From Saprospiraceae bacterium (lineage in GTDB: Bacteria; Bacteroidota; Bacteroidia; Chitinophagales; Saprospiraceae), in contig JAEUUP010000026.1 in NCBI GenBank assembly GCA_016787525.1, forward strand, positions 1 through 64,000: 64,000 nucleotides of DNA, given 5' to 3'. Under the pieces are notes generated by a model. That model was given only the letters and a program-made list of their open reading frames with translations, searched no databases and had not been told where the DNA came from. A program made the translations under genes and the position numbers. Positions 47,380 to 54,929 of this stretch are shown in pieces (the stretch's first letter is position 1; every line of letters begins with the position of its first letter).

Positions 47380-48765
47380 ATGGATAAACGAAGTTTTTTT
47401 TTCGCTCTTTTGGCTGTGTGTAGTTCGTATATCACAGCATTAGGACAAAAACCTGTTATCATCAAGTTGGACAATCCTTCCTTCGAGGACTATCCGCAAG
47501 CAGGACATCAGCCAACAGGTTGGTTTGATTGCGGCTTTGCAGGCGAAACACCGCCCGATGTCAATCCAACAGGTCAATTCAAAGTGTCTAAAAACGCTTT
47601 TCATGGCTCGACCTACCTAGGCATGGTCACTCGTGACAATAACACATGGGAAGCTGTTGGTCAACGATTGAAGTCACCACTTCTGAAAGGCACAACTTAT
47701 ACATTTTCGATTTTTTTAGCCCGGTCTGAGATATATATGAGTCAAAGTCGTGCCACAGGACGTGACGTGAACTATGTAACACCAGCGACACTTCGAGTTT
47801 GGGGAGGTTCGGGTTATTGTGCAAAGGAAGAAATGTTGGGTGAAACTGACCCCATTTCGGCGGCGAGTTGGCAAAAGTTTAGTTTCAAGTTTACACCTAA
47901 GGCGAATCACAATTATTTTATGATAGAGGCTTTCTACAAAGTCCCCACACTGTTTCCTTATAATGGCAATGTTCTGGTGGATAATGCTTCAGATATTGCC
48001 CCCGAAATCAAAAAAGAAGAACCTAAACAAGCTAAAGTTGAGCCTACTAAACCAAAAGTAACACCGCCAACAACTAAACAAACATCAGAAGTTGTTAAAC
48101 TACCTACTATTTCGATTGCTAAGCCTGTAAACAAAGCGAATTTGACGACCCCCTCAGTAGAACTGCGTGCAACAGCTCTGAATGTATCAGATATGCAACA
48201 AATTTCAGTCTATTTCAATGGGGTTGAGTTATCGGAGTTTAGTTTTGATAAAGCCAGTCACTTGGTCAAAGCCAATTTGAAACTGAACGAAGGCGATAAC
48301 ACCATTACTATAAAAGTAAAAAATAAGGATGGTGAAAACACCGCTTCCACAACATGTCGCTATACTGCTCCCGCCTTGACATCAGAAGTGCCTGACAATA
48401 ATAAGTTGAAAGAAGGTTCAATAATCAAGATTGAAAAACTGCAGTTTGCACCCAACTCCTCTGAAATAGAGAAAGAATCATTCAGCTCTCTCGATGCTAT
48501 TTATACTCTTTTGGCTGCCAATCCGAATATGGTGGTTGAAATTGGTGGACACACAAATCTAATTATAGAAGAAGGGCTGAGCTTGCGCCTATCGCTGAAT
48601 CGTGCTAAAGCCGTGGCTGATTATTTGGTAGGCAAGGGTATTGATAAAAAACGCTTAGTGGCTAAAGGTTACGGTAGAAACCATCCGATTGAGAATAATA
48701 CAACTCAAGCCGCTAATAAGGTCAATCAGCGTGTTGAAATCAAGATTTTGAGTACGAATGGATAG
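47380..48765 (+). CDS. OmpA-family protein with N-terminal sugar-binding-like domain
   Basis: A 461-residue envelope protein. Signal peptide at residues 1-22. Residues 27-205 resemble a carbohydrate-binding jelly roll (DNPSFEDYPQAGHQPTGWFD, later GNVLVDNAS). A Lys/Pro/Thr-rich linker (210-240) leads to an Ig-like module (245-330). Residues 350-460 are an OmpA peptidoglycan-binding domain (EIGGHTNLI, LSLNRAKAVADYL, NKVNQRVEIKIL). It may link surface glycan to the wall. Dispersed word at 48149 encodes TPSVE. Confidence 0.87.
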   Translation: MDKRSFFFALLAVCSSYITALGQKPVIIKLDNPSFEDYPQAGHQPTGWFDCGFAGETPPDVNPTGQFKVSKNAFHGSTYLGMVTRDNNTWEAVGQRLKSPLLKGTTYTFSIFLARSEIYMSQSRATGRDVNYVTPATLRVWGGSGYCAKEEMLGETDPISAASWQKFSFKFTPKANHNYFMIEAFYKVPTLFPYNGNVLVDNASDIAPEIKKEEPKQAKVEPTKPKVTPPTTKQTSEVVKLPTISIAKPVNKANLTTPSVELRATALNVSDMQQISVYFNGVELSEFSFDKASHLVKANLKLNEGDNTITIKVKNKDGENTASTTCRYTAPALTSEVPDNNKLKEGSIIKIEKLQFAPNSSEIEKESFSSLDAIYTLLAANPNMVVEIGGHTNLIIEEGLSLRLSLNRAKAVADYLVGKGIDKKRLVAKGYGRNHPIENNTTQAANKVNQRVEIKILSTNG

Positions 48766-48794
48766 ATTTTAAGGTTTATGGATGAACGGAAAAC

Positions 48795-48832
48795 AAAATG
48801 CGACCCTTTTTTACTGAGGGGTCGCATTTTTT
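48795..48832 (+). terminator. OmpA-gene terminator containing the dispersed word
   Basis: Perfect 12-pair stem (48795-48806 with 48819-48830) ending in Ts. TACTGAGGGG at 48812-48821 supplies the loop and the start of the 3' arm. Confidence 0.88.
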
Positions 48833-48848
48833 ACGCCTAATCGCTTGT

Positions 48849-49829
48849 TTAGAATGCACGGCTGTATTTCAACAATAGGGCATTACGGATGAAAACATCA
48901 CGGTGTGTCGGTTTTTCAACATCATTATCTTTAAAAACAAAAATATCATGGTCGTAAAACCAATCTGATTTAAAATTGATAGAGAAATTTTTGACAATAA
49001 AGAAATCTAATGAGTTATAAAATTCTACGTCAATGTTCTGTGGGTTGCGCAAATAGTTCGAATATAAATCGAGTGTACCCGCGTAAGCGACTTTACCATC
49101 GAAGAATTTGTTTACATAGTCGAAACGGATTTCGGAGCCTACCTGAAAATCTGCTTTTTTATTGGGTTTTGTTGCGTCAAGTGGAAAAAAGTTGCCTGTT
49201 TTTGCTAATTTATCATTGGTAACGACGATAGCTTTCAATGCCACAGGAGAGTATAAAACAGTTAAATTGGGCGAAGGTTTGTAAATCATGCCTGGTGCAA
49301 AACGAATTGTTGCTGGCGAAAATAAGCTACCAGTCAAATCAAGTGTTTTAGTCACGCCTTTAGGTGTAGCAGTAAGGTAGTTTTTGCCATAAGTTGGTAA
49401 GAACTGCGATTGCAAATCAAATAAACCTGCTGCGTACCATTTACCACTACCTATTTTGTAGCCTGCTTGAGATGTGAATTGTAATACATCATTGGCTTTT
49501 GTCAGTGCTGTATTGCCGACTTGGACCAAAGCCAACTGTAAGCCCAAGCGATTATCCCAAATAAGTTTATCTTTAACCAAGTTGGCAGAGTAGTTTAATA
49601 ATCCGCCGAAACCAACACGATTATCGCCCGCACCTGAACGTGGGTTAATTAAGTTGAGCCAAGAAAAATCTGCACCTAAACCACCAATTTTAGTCCAACC
49701 TTCTTTTGCATCCTTTTTAGGACTGAGTTCTTTTACATTGTCTTTGGCATCTAGTACTTTCTGTGCAGGTAGGGCTGCGGCGGCTGTTATTAGCAAAACA
49801 GTTAAGAGAATTGTCGTTTTTTTCATCAT
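48849..49829 (-). CDS. DUF3078 outer-membrane beta-barrel protein
   Basis: A 326-residue exported protein; the signal peptide ends after ALPAQ (about residue 22); Met2 is an equally good start. The mature part has amphipathic strands and motifs of DUF3078 (WDNRLGLQLALVQVG, NYLTATPKGVTKTLDL, KYSRAF at the C terminus). DUF3078 proteins are Bacteroidota outer-membrane barrels of unknown function. No operon partner. Confidence 0.85.
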   Translation of the reverse strand: MMKKTTILLTVLLITAAAALPAQKVLDAKDNVKELSPKKDAKEGWTKIGGLGADFSWLNLINPRSGAGDNRVGFGGLLNYSANLVKDKLIWDNRLGLQLALVQVGNTALTKANDVLQFTSQAGYKIGSGKWYAAGLFDLQSQFLPTYGKNYLTATPKGVTKTLDLTGSLFSPATIRFAPGMIYKPSPNLTVLYSPVALKAIVVTNDKLAKTGNFFPLDATKPNKKADFQVGSEIRFDYVNKFFDGKVAYAGTLDLYSNYLRNPQNIDVEFYNSLDFFIVKNFSINFKSDWFYDHDIFVFKDNDVEKPTHRDVFIRNALLLKYSRAF

Positions 49830-49846
49830 TTTAAAAATTTAAATTG

Positions 49847-49981
49847 AACAAGGCATGTTTTCTGTATCACATGAGGAAATAAAAATGCCTTGTTTGTCAC
49901 TCAAGAATAATGCTAGCTTTTTGATTCTGCCTTCATTGAGCAGTATTCAGAAGCATTATTTTAGGCATACGAACAAGGCAT
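49847..49981. repeat. nested direct and inverted repeats
   Basis: AACAAGGCAT at 49847-49856 recurs at 49972-49981 and, inverted, at 49885-49894. A second inverted pair (AATAATGCT 49906-49914, AGCATTATT 49952-49960) lies between. The region separates two leftward genes and could form a terminator for the channel gene or be a relic element. Confidence 0.6.
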
Positions 49982-49993
49982 TATAATAGTACT

Positions 49994-50818
49994 TTATTTA
50001 CTTTCAGGCAATTGGAAAAAGTCATTAGGTAATATTTCAACACTTTCTTTCATCATTTTACTGAGGGGGATGATGATTTGACGGTCGGGCGCATTGAGTA
50101 CAACACTTGTATTGTCCATTGCGACAATACGACCAATAGTTTCGCCTAGTTTAATCACATCTCCTTCACGAAAACGTTTACGACTGTACATTGAGCCTAA
50201 AAAATTAGCCATAACATCACGTGATGCTAAGCCATAGCCCAAAGCAAAAGCAGCAACACCACCACCTAAGATGATGCTGAGGTTGTTTTTGACGAAACTG
50301 GTATCTATTTTAGCTTGTCCAAGAGCTGTAATAAATGCAGTTAAGAACATAAAATAGAATACAAAGTTACCAATAACGCTTGCGGAAGGAATACCGAAGG
50401 ACTTGCAAGCGGTTAGAACTATATTTTTTATCAAATTAGAGGCTAGTAAGCCAAACATCAGAACGACTAACGCAATAACAAGATTTGGAATATAGTTACT
50501 CATATCGCTGATAAGCTGAGACAGAGCTGGCATACCTAATACATCGGTTGCCGCCATAAGTGTGATGAGCATCATCATATAAAATACGACATTGCCTAAA
50601 ATAATACTCAATTTGAGCTGCATATTGTTTTGACGAACAAGATCTATATCATTGAGCTTTTCAGTGAGCTTATCTACTCCGATTTTTGAAAGTACAACAG
50701 TTAGTAGTTTAATGACAGCTTTGGATATCACATAGCCTAAAATAAGGACAGTAATAGCACCTGCCAATTTAGGTATAACAGCCAAAAAATCAGAAAGTAA
50801 TTTTTCAAGTAGATTCAT
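49994..50818 (-). CDS. MscS-type mechanosensitive channel-like protein
   Basis: A 274-residue membrane protein with about five helices. The C-terminal part has GVAAFALGYGLASRDVMANFLGS, the MscS pore-lining helix and lipid motif, then the beta domain (RFREGDVIKLGETIGRIVAMDNTSVVLN). It protects from osmotic downshift or acts as a related channel of the conserved TM-helix family. A dispersed word near the end (50059) encodes IPLSK. Confidence 0.88.
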   Translation of the reverse strand: MNLLEKLLSDFLAVIPKLAGAITVLILGYVISKAVIKLLTVVLSKIGVDKLTEKLNDIDLVRQNNMQLKLSIILGNVVFYMMMLITLMAATDVLGMPALSQLISDMSNYIPNLVIALVVLMFGLLASNLIKNIVLTACKSFGIPSASVIGNFVFYFMFLTAFITALGQAKIDTSFVKNNLSIILGGGVAAFALGYGLASRDVMANFLGSMYSRKRFREGDVIKLGETIGRIVAMDNTSVVLNAPDRQIIIPLSKMMKESVEILPNDFFQLPESK

Positions 50819-50986
50819 AGAATTCTGGTTTCAAATAGAGGCTTTTTAAATTTTTAATAACCACGATTTAGATTTGATAAAATACCATTTAGATATAATA
50901 AGGTTATATGCGTTTCAAAGAATTGATTATCAAAATAGCAATCAATGTGGAAAATCAAATTATTATTACTATTAAACAGTATTATA

Positions 50987-51023
50987 TACTAAGATGCTTG
51001 GTATTATGCCAAGCATCTTAGTA
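50987..51023 (-). terminator. terminator of the ECF sigma operon
   Basis: Perfect 15-pair stem (50987-51001 with 51009-51023) with seven-base loop, 28 bases after the stop at 51052. The trailing sequence is AT-rich rather than a pure T run. Confidence 0.7.
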
Positions 51024-51051
51024 CCTTATTTTTTTTCGTACGTTCCGTAGG

Positions 51052-51351
51052 CTAACGACGGTTTGGTCCTTTAGGTCCACCACTATTTGGAACAGTACTG
51101 CGATAGTCAGATGGCGCGGGTCGGTCGAACGTGTCACTGTCATTTGCGACATCGCCGCCGAATATGCCTACAATTGCTCGAACCATCCTCGGAAGAAAAA
51201 GGTCTGCTACGTCACTGTTGAACCGTCTAGTTCGCTGTTGTTGCTCAAGTTGCTGTTTCACACGCTCGAAATCAGTCAAACCATTCTTGAGTTCTAATGT
51301 AAAACGAGGCTCATATTCTTCTTCCATAAGCCTCTTGAAGCTGTTTATCAT
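51052..51351 (-). CDS. small conserved-type protein encoded after an ECF sigma factor
   Basis: A 99-residue protein of unknown function, charged at the N terminus (residues 1-45) with one weakly hydrophobic stretch (LPRMVRAIVGIFGG, about 53-66) and a Pro/Gly/Ser-rich tail. It follows the sigma gene by 57 bases in the same direction. By position it could be an anti-sigma or accessory factor, but no family motif is seen. Confidence 0.75.
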   Translation of the reverse strand: MINSFKRLMEEEYEPRFTLELKNGLTDFERVKQQLEQQQRTRRFNSDVADLFLPRMVRAIVGIFGGDVANDSDTFDRPAPSDYRSTVPNSGGPKGPNRR

Positions 51352-51408
51352 GTTGCTTCGATTTTAATGATTAAAAATGGGGGTCAATAAATGCGTATTT
51401 ACCACATA

Positions 51409-51990
51409 TTATCTGTCTTTATTAAAATGTTTAAAGAATAATTCTTGTGCTTTGTGTTTGGCGCGTTTGATTTTCATTTTCACGGCACTTTCAGTTTTAT
51501 TCAACACTTCCGAAATATCTCGAATACTCATATCATCTTGATATTTCATCAGTAGGATCATTCTGTCGCCTGTGGGGAGCATTTCCAAGACCGATTTCAG
51601 TGCCTTAACATTCATCTCTAGCAAGAACTCATCAGGTACTTCCTCCTCTGCGACATCTGGCGCACGTTCTATATCATCAGAGAAAAGAGTTTTTTCTTTC
51701 TTCTTTTTCCGAATAATATCTATACAGTAGTTGTAGGTGATTGAATAAATCCATGTCGAAAATTGCGCTCTTTCGCCAAAATTACCTAAATTAGTCATGA
51801 TTTTGACAAAAATATCTTGTACTGCATCTTTCGCTTCATCATAGTCTTTCAATATAGAAATACACTTACCAAATACTTTAGCAGCGTATCGTTGATACAA
51901 CATGCTAAAATAGTCAGACCGTTGTGTCTGTAAATACAGGCGCACAACTTCTGCGTCTGACATTTCTTTATGTGCGACTTGTAGGCTCAA
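51409..51990 (-). CDS. ECF RNA polymerase sigma factor
   Basis: A 193-residue sigma-70 factor of the ECF type. Region 2 (about residues 25-95) contains YDEAKDAVQDIFVKIM and FSTWIYSITYNYCIDIIRKKK. Region 4 (about 135-185) contains LPTGDRMILLMKYQDDMSIRDISEVLN and the recognition helix TESAVKMKIKRAKHKA. First gene of a two-gene unit. Stimulus and targets unknown. Confidence 0.92.
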   Translation of the reverse strand: MSLQVAHKEMSDAEVVRLYLQTQRSDYFSMLYQRYAAKVFGKCISILKDYDEAKDAVQDIFVKIMTNLGNFGERAQFSTWIYSITYNYCIDIIRKKKKEKTLFSDDIERAPDVAEEEVPDEFLLEMNVKALKSVLEMLPTGDRMILLMKYQDDMSIRDISEVLNKTESAVKMKIKRAKHKAQELFFKHFNKDR

Positions 51991-52292
51991 AAATTTTAAT
52001 ATAATTTAGGATATTAAAAAAATATGTTCTGAACAACCTGCATTAGGACTTAATAAAAGTCCTAAACGTCGCAAAATTATTTAAATAACTGAAAAAATGT
52101 AGATTATTTTTACAAAAGGTTGGTTTATCGGCAAGTTAGACATCATATCAAATATCTTTGTTACGACGATAAAAAAAGATATAGTAACTTTTTTTTGACA
52201 AGAAAATTAAGATACTCTTAACAGTTTTGCTCATTTGTAGGCTGCTACTGCAATAAAAAAAATATTTTTATCAAAAACTTTTACAAAATGAT
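51991..52292. other. divergent intergenic region
   Basis: About 300 AT-rich bases between the sigma operon and the tRNA-Arg promoter. Nothing further is recognised. Confidence 0.5.
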
Positions 52293-52322
52293 TTGGTAAA
52301 AATAAAAATGATTGTATCTTTG
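52293..52322 (+). promoter_or_regulatory. promoter of the tRNA-Arg / ribosomal protein unit
   Basis: TTG at 52293-52295 and TATCTTTG at 52315-52322, 19 bases apart, are an exact Bacteroidota consensus. The tRNA starts 21 bases downstream. Confidence 0.78.
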
Positions 52323-52343
52323 CAACCGCAAAACGGAATTATT

Positions 52344-52417
52344 GGTTTCGTAGCTCAATTGGATAGAGCATCTGACTACGGATCAGAAGGTTTAAGGTTC
52401 GAATCCTTACGAGACCA
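52344..52417 (+). tRNA. tRNA-Arg(ACG)
   Basis: 74 bases with full cloverleaf: acceptor GGTTTCG/CGAGACC (one G-T pair), D arm GCTCAATTGGATAGAGC, anticodon stem TCTGA/TCAGA with loop CTACGGA and anticodon ACG (52378-52380), T loop TTCGAAT. CCA is not encoded. Confidence 0.97.
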
Positions 52418-52432
52418 CATGTCAAAATGAAG

Positions 52433-52468
52433 GGTTCAAAGCAAAAACAGCTTTGAACCTAATTTTTT
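52433..52468 (+). terminator. terminator or attenuator after tRNA-Arg
   Basis: Perfect 10-pair stem (52433-52442 with 52450-52459), then AA and six Ts. It lies between the tRNA and rpmB, so it ends the tRNA transcript or lets only part of transcription reach the ribosomal genes. Confidence 0.82.
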
Positions 52469-52496
52469 AAAAACTAGAATTTTAAATAAAAATATC

Positions 52497-52763
52497 ATGT
52501 CTAAGGTTTGTGAATTAACGGGAAAACGCCCTATTGTTGGTAATAACGTTTCCCACTCAAACATCAAAACAAAACGCCGTTTTTTGCCTAACTTGCAAAA
52601 AAAGCGCATTTTTGTTCCAGAATTGAATGATTGGGTTGAGGTGAAACTTTCTACAAAAGCCCTTCGTACTGTTTCAAAACATGGTTTGTTCGACTATGTT
52701 AAAAAGCTTCAAAAAAAAGGCAGCGACATCGGCTTTGAATTGGATGGAGAGGTAGGCTGCTAA
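52497..52763 (+). CDS. rpmB: 50S ribosomal protein L28
   Basis: An 88-residue large-subunit protein. It starts SKVCELTGKRPIVGNNVSHS and has the family strand RRFLPNLQKKRIFVPE. The C terminus (about 10 residues after KKKGSDIG) is slightly longer than in many bacteria. It opens the block rpmB, rpmG, DUF4295 and ftsY, a Bacteroidota-typical order. Confidence 0.96.
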   Translation: MSKVCELTGKRPIVGNNVSHSNIKTKRRFLPNLQKKRIFVPELNDWVEVKLSTKALRTVSKHGLFDYVKKLQKKGSDIGFELDGEVGC

Positions 52764-52845
52764 AATTGAATCCATTGATGTTTCCAAATTCCACTAAGAA
52801 ATCAATGGTCAATTCTCATTCAACAATTTTCAATCGAATATAAAA

Positions 52846-53034
52846 ATGGCAAAGAAATCTAAAGGTAATCGTATCCAAATCATTTTGGAATGCACAGAAC
52901 ATAAAACTTCAGGTCAACCAGGTACATCACGTTATGTGACACAAAAAAACCGTAAGAACACACCTGAGCGTTTAGAACTCAAAAAGTTCAACCCTATTCT
53001 AAAAAAGATGACAGTTCATCGTGAAATCAAATAA
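52846..53034 (+). CDS. rpmG: 50S ribosomal protein L33
   Basis: A 62-residue protein. It has [13 protein letters not shown] and [21 protein letters not shown], both family hallmarks. Only one Cys remains of the zinc ribbon, so this is the zinc-independent form. Gap to rpmB 82 bases. Confidence 0.95.
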   Translation: MAKKSKGNRIQIILECTEHKTSGQPGTSRYVTQKNRKNTPERLELKKFNPILKKMTVHREIK

Positions 53035-53117
53035 TATAATTGTTTTATAGGCTTCAGCAGAATACCTGCCTACCCGTAAACAATCATAAGCTATAAAATA
53101 ATCAATCGAAATAAGTC

Positions 53118-53297
53118 ATGGCAAAGAAAATTTCAAAAAACGCCAAAGTTGCTCAACGTGCTGCTAACGCAGGTTCAGGTAAAGACCACGTTCGCGTTAT
53201 CAAAAGCATCAAAAACCCTGAAACGGGTGCTTATACATTTAAAGAAGCTATCATCCACAAAGACAAAGTGAAAGATTGGTTCGCCACAACAAAATAA
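53118..53297 (+). CDS. DUF4295 small basic protein
   Basis: A 59-residue, Lys-rich protein starting MAKKISKNAKVAQRAAN and ending KVKDWFATTK, with TAA at 53295-53297. DUF4295 is a Bacteroidota-specific family always found after L28 and L33, probably ribosome-associated. RBS context and spacing (83 bases) match the two preceding genes. Confidence 0.88.
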   Translation: MAKKISKNAKVAQRAANAGSGKDHVRVIKSIKNPETGAYTFKEAIIHKDKVKDWFATTK

Positions 53298-53494
53298 GTC
53301 CCGCTATGACAAGATTTCATACTCTTGGGTTTATTCAAAACATCCCTCAGTATTTTTCTCTTGTTTTACGTAATCATAATAATTCAAGCATTACATTTGA
53401 CTACAAATGTTGCTGAAAGGCTTTTTCTTCAACAAAAGAAAAAGCCTTTTCTCGTTTCTTACATCTATCATTTCACCAGTATCAATCAAATAAA

Positions 53495-54454
53495 ATGAGT
53501 TTTTTTAGCAAATTTTTCAATCGTGAAAAAGAACAAGACCTTGACAAAGGCTTAGAAAAAACCAAAGAAGGGCTTTTTGGCAAAATATCACGTGCCATCG
53601 CTGGTAAGTCAGAAGTAGATGACGACGTACTTGATGAACTTGAATCTATCCTCATTTCATCTGATGTTGGTTTAGAAACAACAATCAAAATCATTGAGCG
53701 TATCCAGCAACGCGTTAAACGAGATAAATATGTTAGTACTGATGAATTGAATTTTATTTTGAAAGATGAAATCGTAAATCTTCTCTCTGAAAATAATACC
53801 TCCGAAGTAGAAGATTATGACGTACCTCTTTTAGCTACTGGTCGTCCATATGTGATGCTGGTTGTGGGTGTCAATGGTGTTGGCAAAACGACTACTATCG
53901 GTAAATTAGCATACCAACTTACCCAACGTGACTATCGGGTCGTTATTGGAGCAGCCGATACATTTCGTGCAGCTGCTGTTGATCAATTGAAAATTTGGGC
54001 AGATCGTGTTAAATGTGAATTTTACTCAAAAGGTATGAATGCTGACCCTGCAGCTGTTGCTTACGAAACAGTAGCTTATGCTCAGAAATACAATTGCGAT
54101 GTCGTCATCATTGACACAGCAGGGCGTTTGCACAATAAGAAAGGCTTAATGGACGAGCTAGGCAAAATAAAACGTTCCATCAGTAAATGTCACGAAGGCG
54201 CACCACATGATGTGATGCTCGTTTTGGATGCCTCTACAGGTCAAAATGCCATCGAACAGGCTAAACAATTTACAGATGTGACAGATGTATCTTGTCTCGC
54301 CTTAACTAAACTCGATGGCACAGCTAAAGGGGGTGTAGCGATTGGAATCAGTGACCAATTCAAGATTCCAATCAAATATATTGGTGTAGGTGAGGCTATT
54401 GATAAATTACAAATATTCAATAAAAGAGCGTTTGTAGATTCTATTTTTAAATAA
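53495..54454 (+). CDS. ftsY: signal recognition particle receptor FtsY
   Basis: A 319-residue SRP-family GTPase delivering ribosomes to the translocon. A short acidic N domain (1-110) is followed by the G domain: GVNGVGKTTTIGKLA near residue 125, DTFRAAAVDQL, DTAGRLHNK and TKLDGTAKGG. It lacks the long acidic A domain of the E. coli protein, as is normal here. A decayed dispersed word (CCCTCAGTA, 53344) lies upstream. Confidence 0.95.
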   Translation: MSFFSKFFNREKEQDLDKGLEKTKEGLFGKISRAIAGKSEVDDDVLDELESILISSDVGLETTIKIIERIQQRVKRDKYVSTDELNFILKDEIVNLLSENNTSEVEDYDVPLLATGRPYVMLVVGVNGVGKTTTIGKLAYQLTQRDYRVVIGAADTFRAAAVDQLKIWADRVKCEFYSKGMNADPAAVAYETVAYAQKYNCDVVIIDTAGRLHNKKGLMDELGKIKRSISKCHEGAPHDVMLVLDASTGQNAIEQAKQFTDVTDVSCLALTKLDGTAKGGVAIGISDQFKIPIKYIGVGEAIDKLQIFNKRAFVDSIFK

Positions 54455-54560
54455 TCTTTGTACCAAAAGTTGATATTATTTTTGGTGTTATTTTTAATAT
54501 TGGACTTTTAGAGACAAGATGCCTAAATGCTTCGAGTTTTAAAATGAAATAATATAATTT

Positions 54561-54594
54561 AAGCCACGTCTCATACTGAGGGGTGGCTTTTTAG
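54561..54594 (+). terminator. ftsY terminator containing the dispersed word
   Basis: Seven-pair stem AAGCCAC/GTGGCTT (54561-54567 with 54583-54589) followed by Ts. TACTGAGGGG (54574-54583) fills the loop and its last G starts the 3' arm. Confidence 0.8.
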
Positions 54595-54929
54595 TTTGGT
54601 ACTGACATAGCGAAATGCTGAAAGCGACAATATTGTCGTTGTTTTTTAATGGCTGCACAACTTCAAATCTTAATTGTTAAGCGGCTAATCGCTGGGTTAT
54701 CAATTTTGAAGAATAACCGTTTTTCATGTATACTCTATAAACTGTTACGTTGATTTCAACTTTTATCTTTGATGAATATCAAAAGATTTATCGGAATAGT
54801 AATTTGAAAAATTAGGCATTTTTTAACAATAAACTAAGGGAAATGCTACTTTTGTGGTTCATTACATTTCAAAATAATGGGTATAATTTGATTTGAACAC
54901 TATAGTTTTTAATATGAAGATTTTAACGC
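54595..54929. other. intergenic region upstream of ftsK
   Basis: About 335 bases. TACTTTTG at 54847-54854 matches the -7 consensus, about 75 bases before the ftsK start; no TTG is properly spaced. Nothing else is recognised. Confidence 0.45.
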
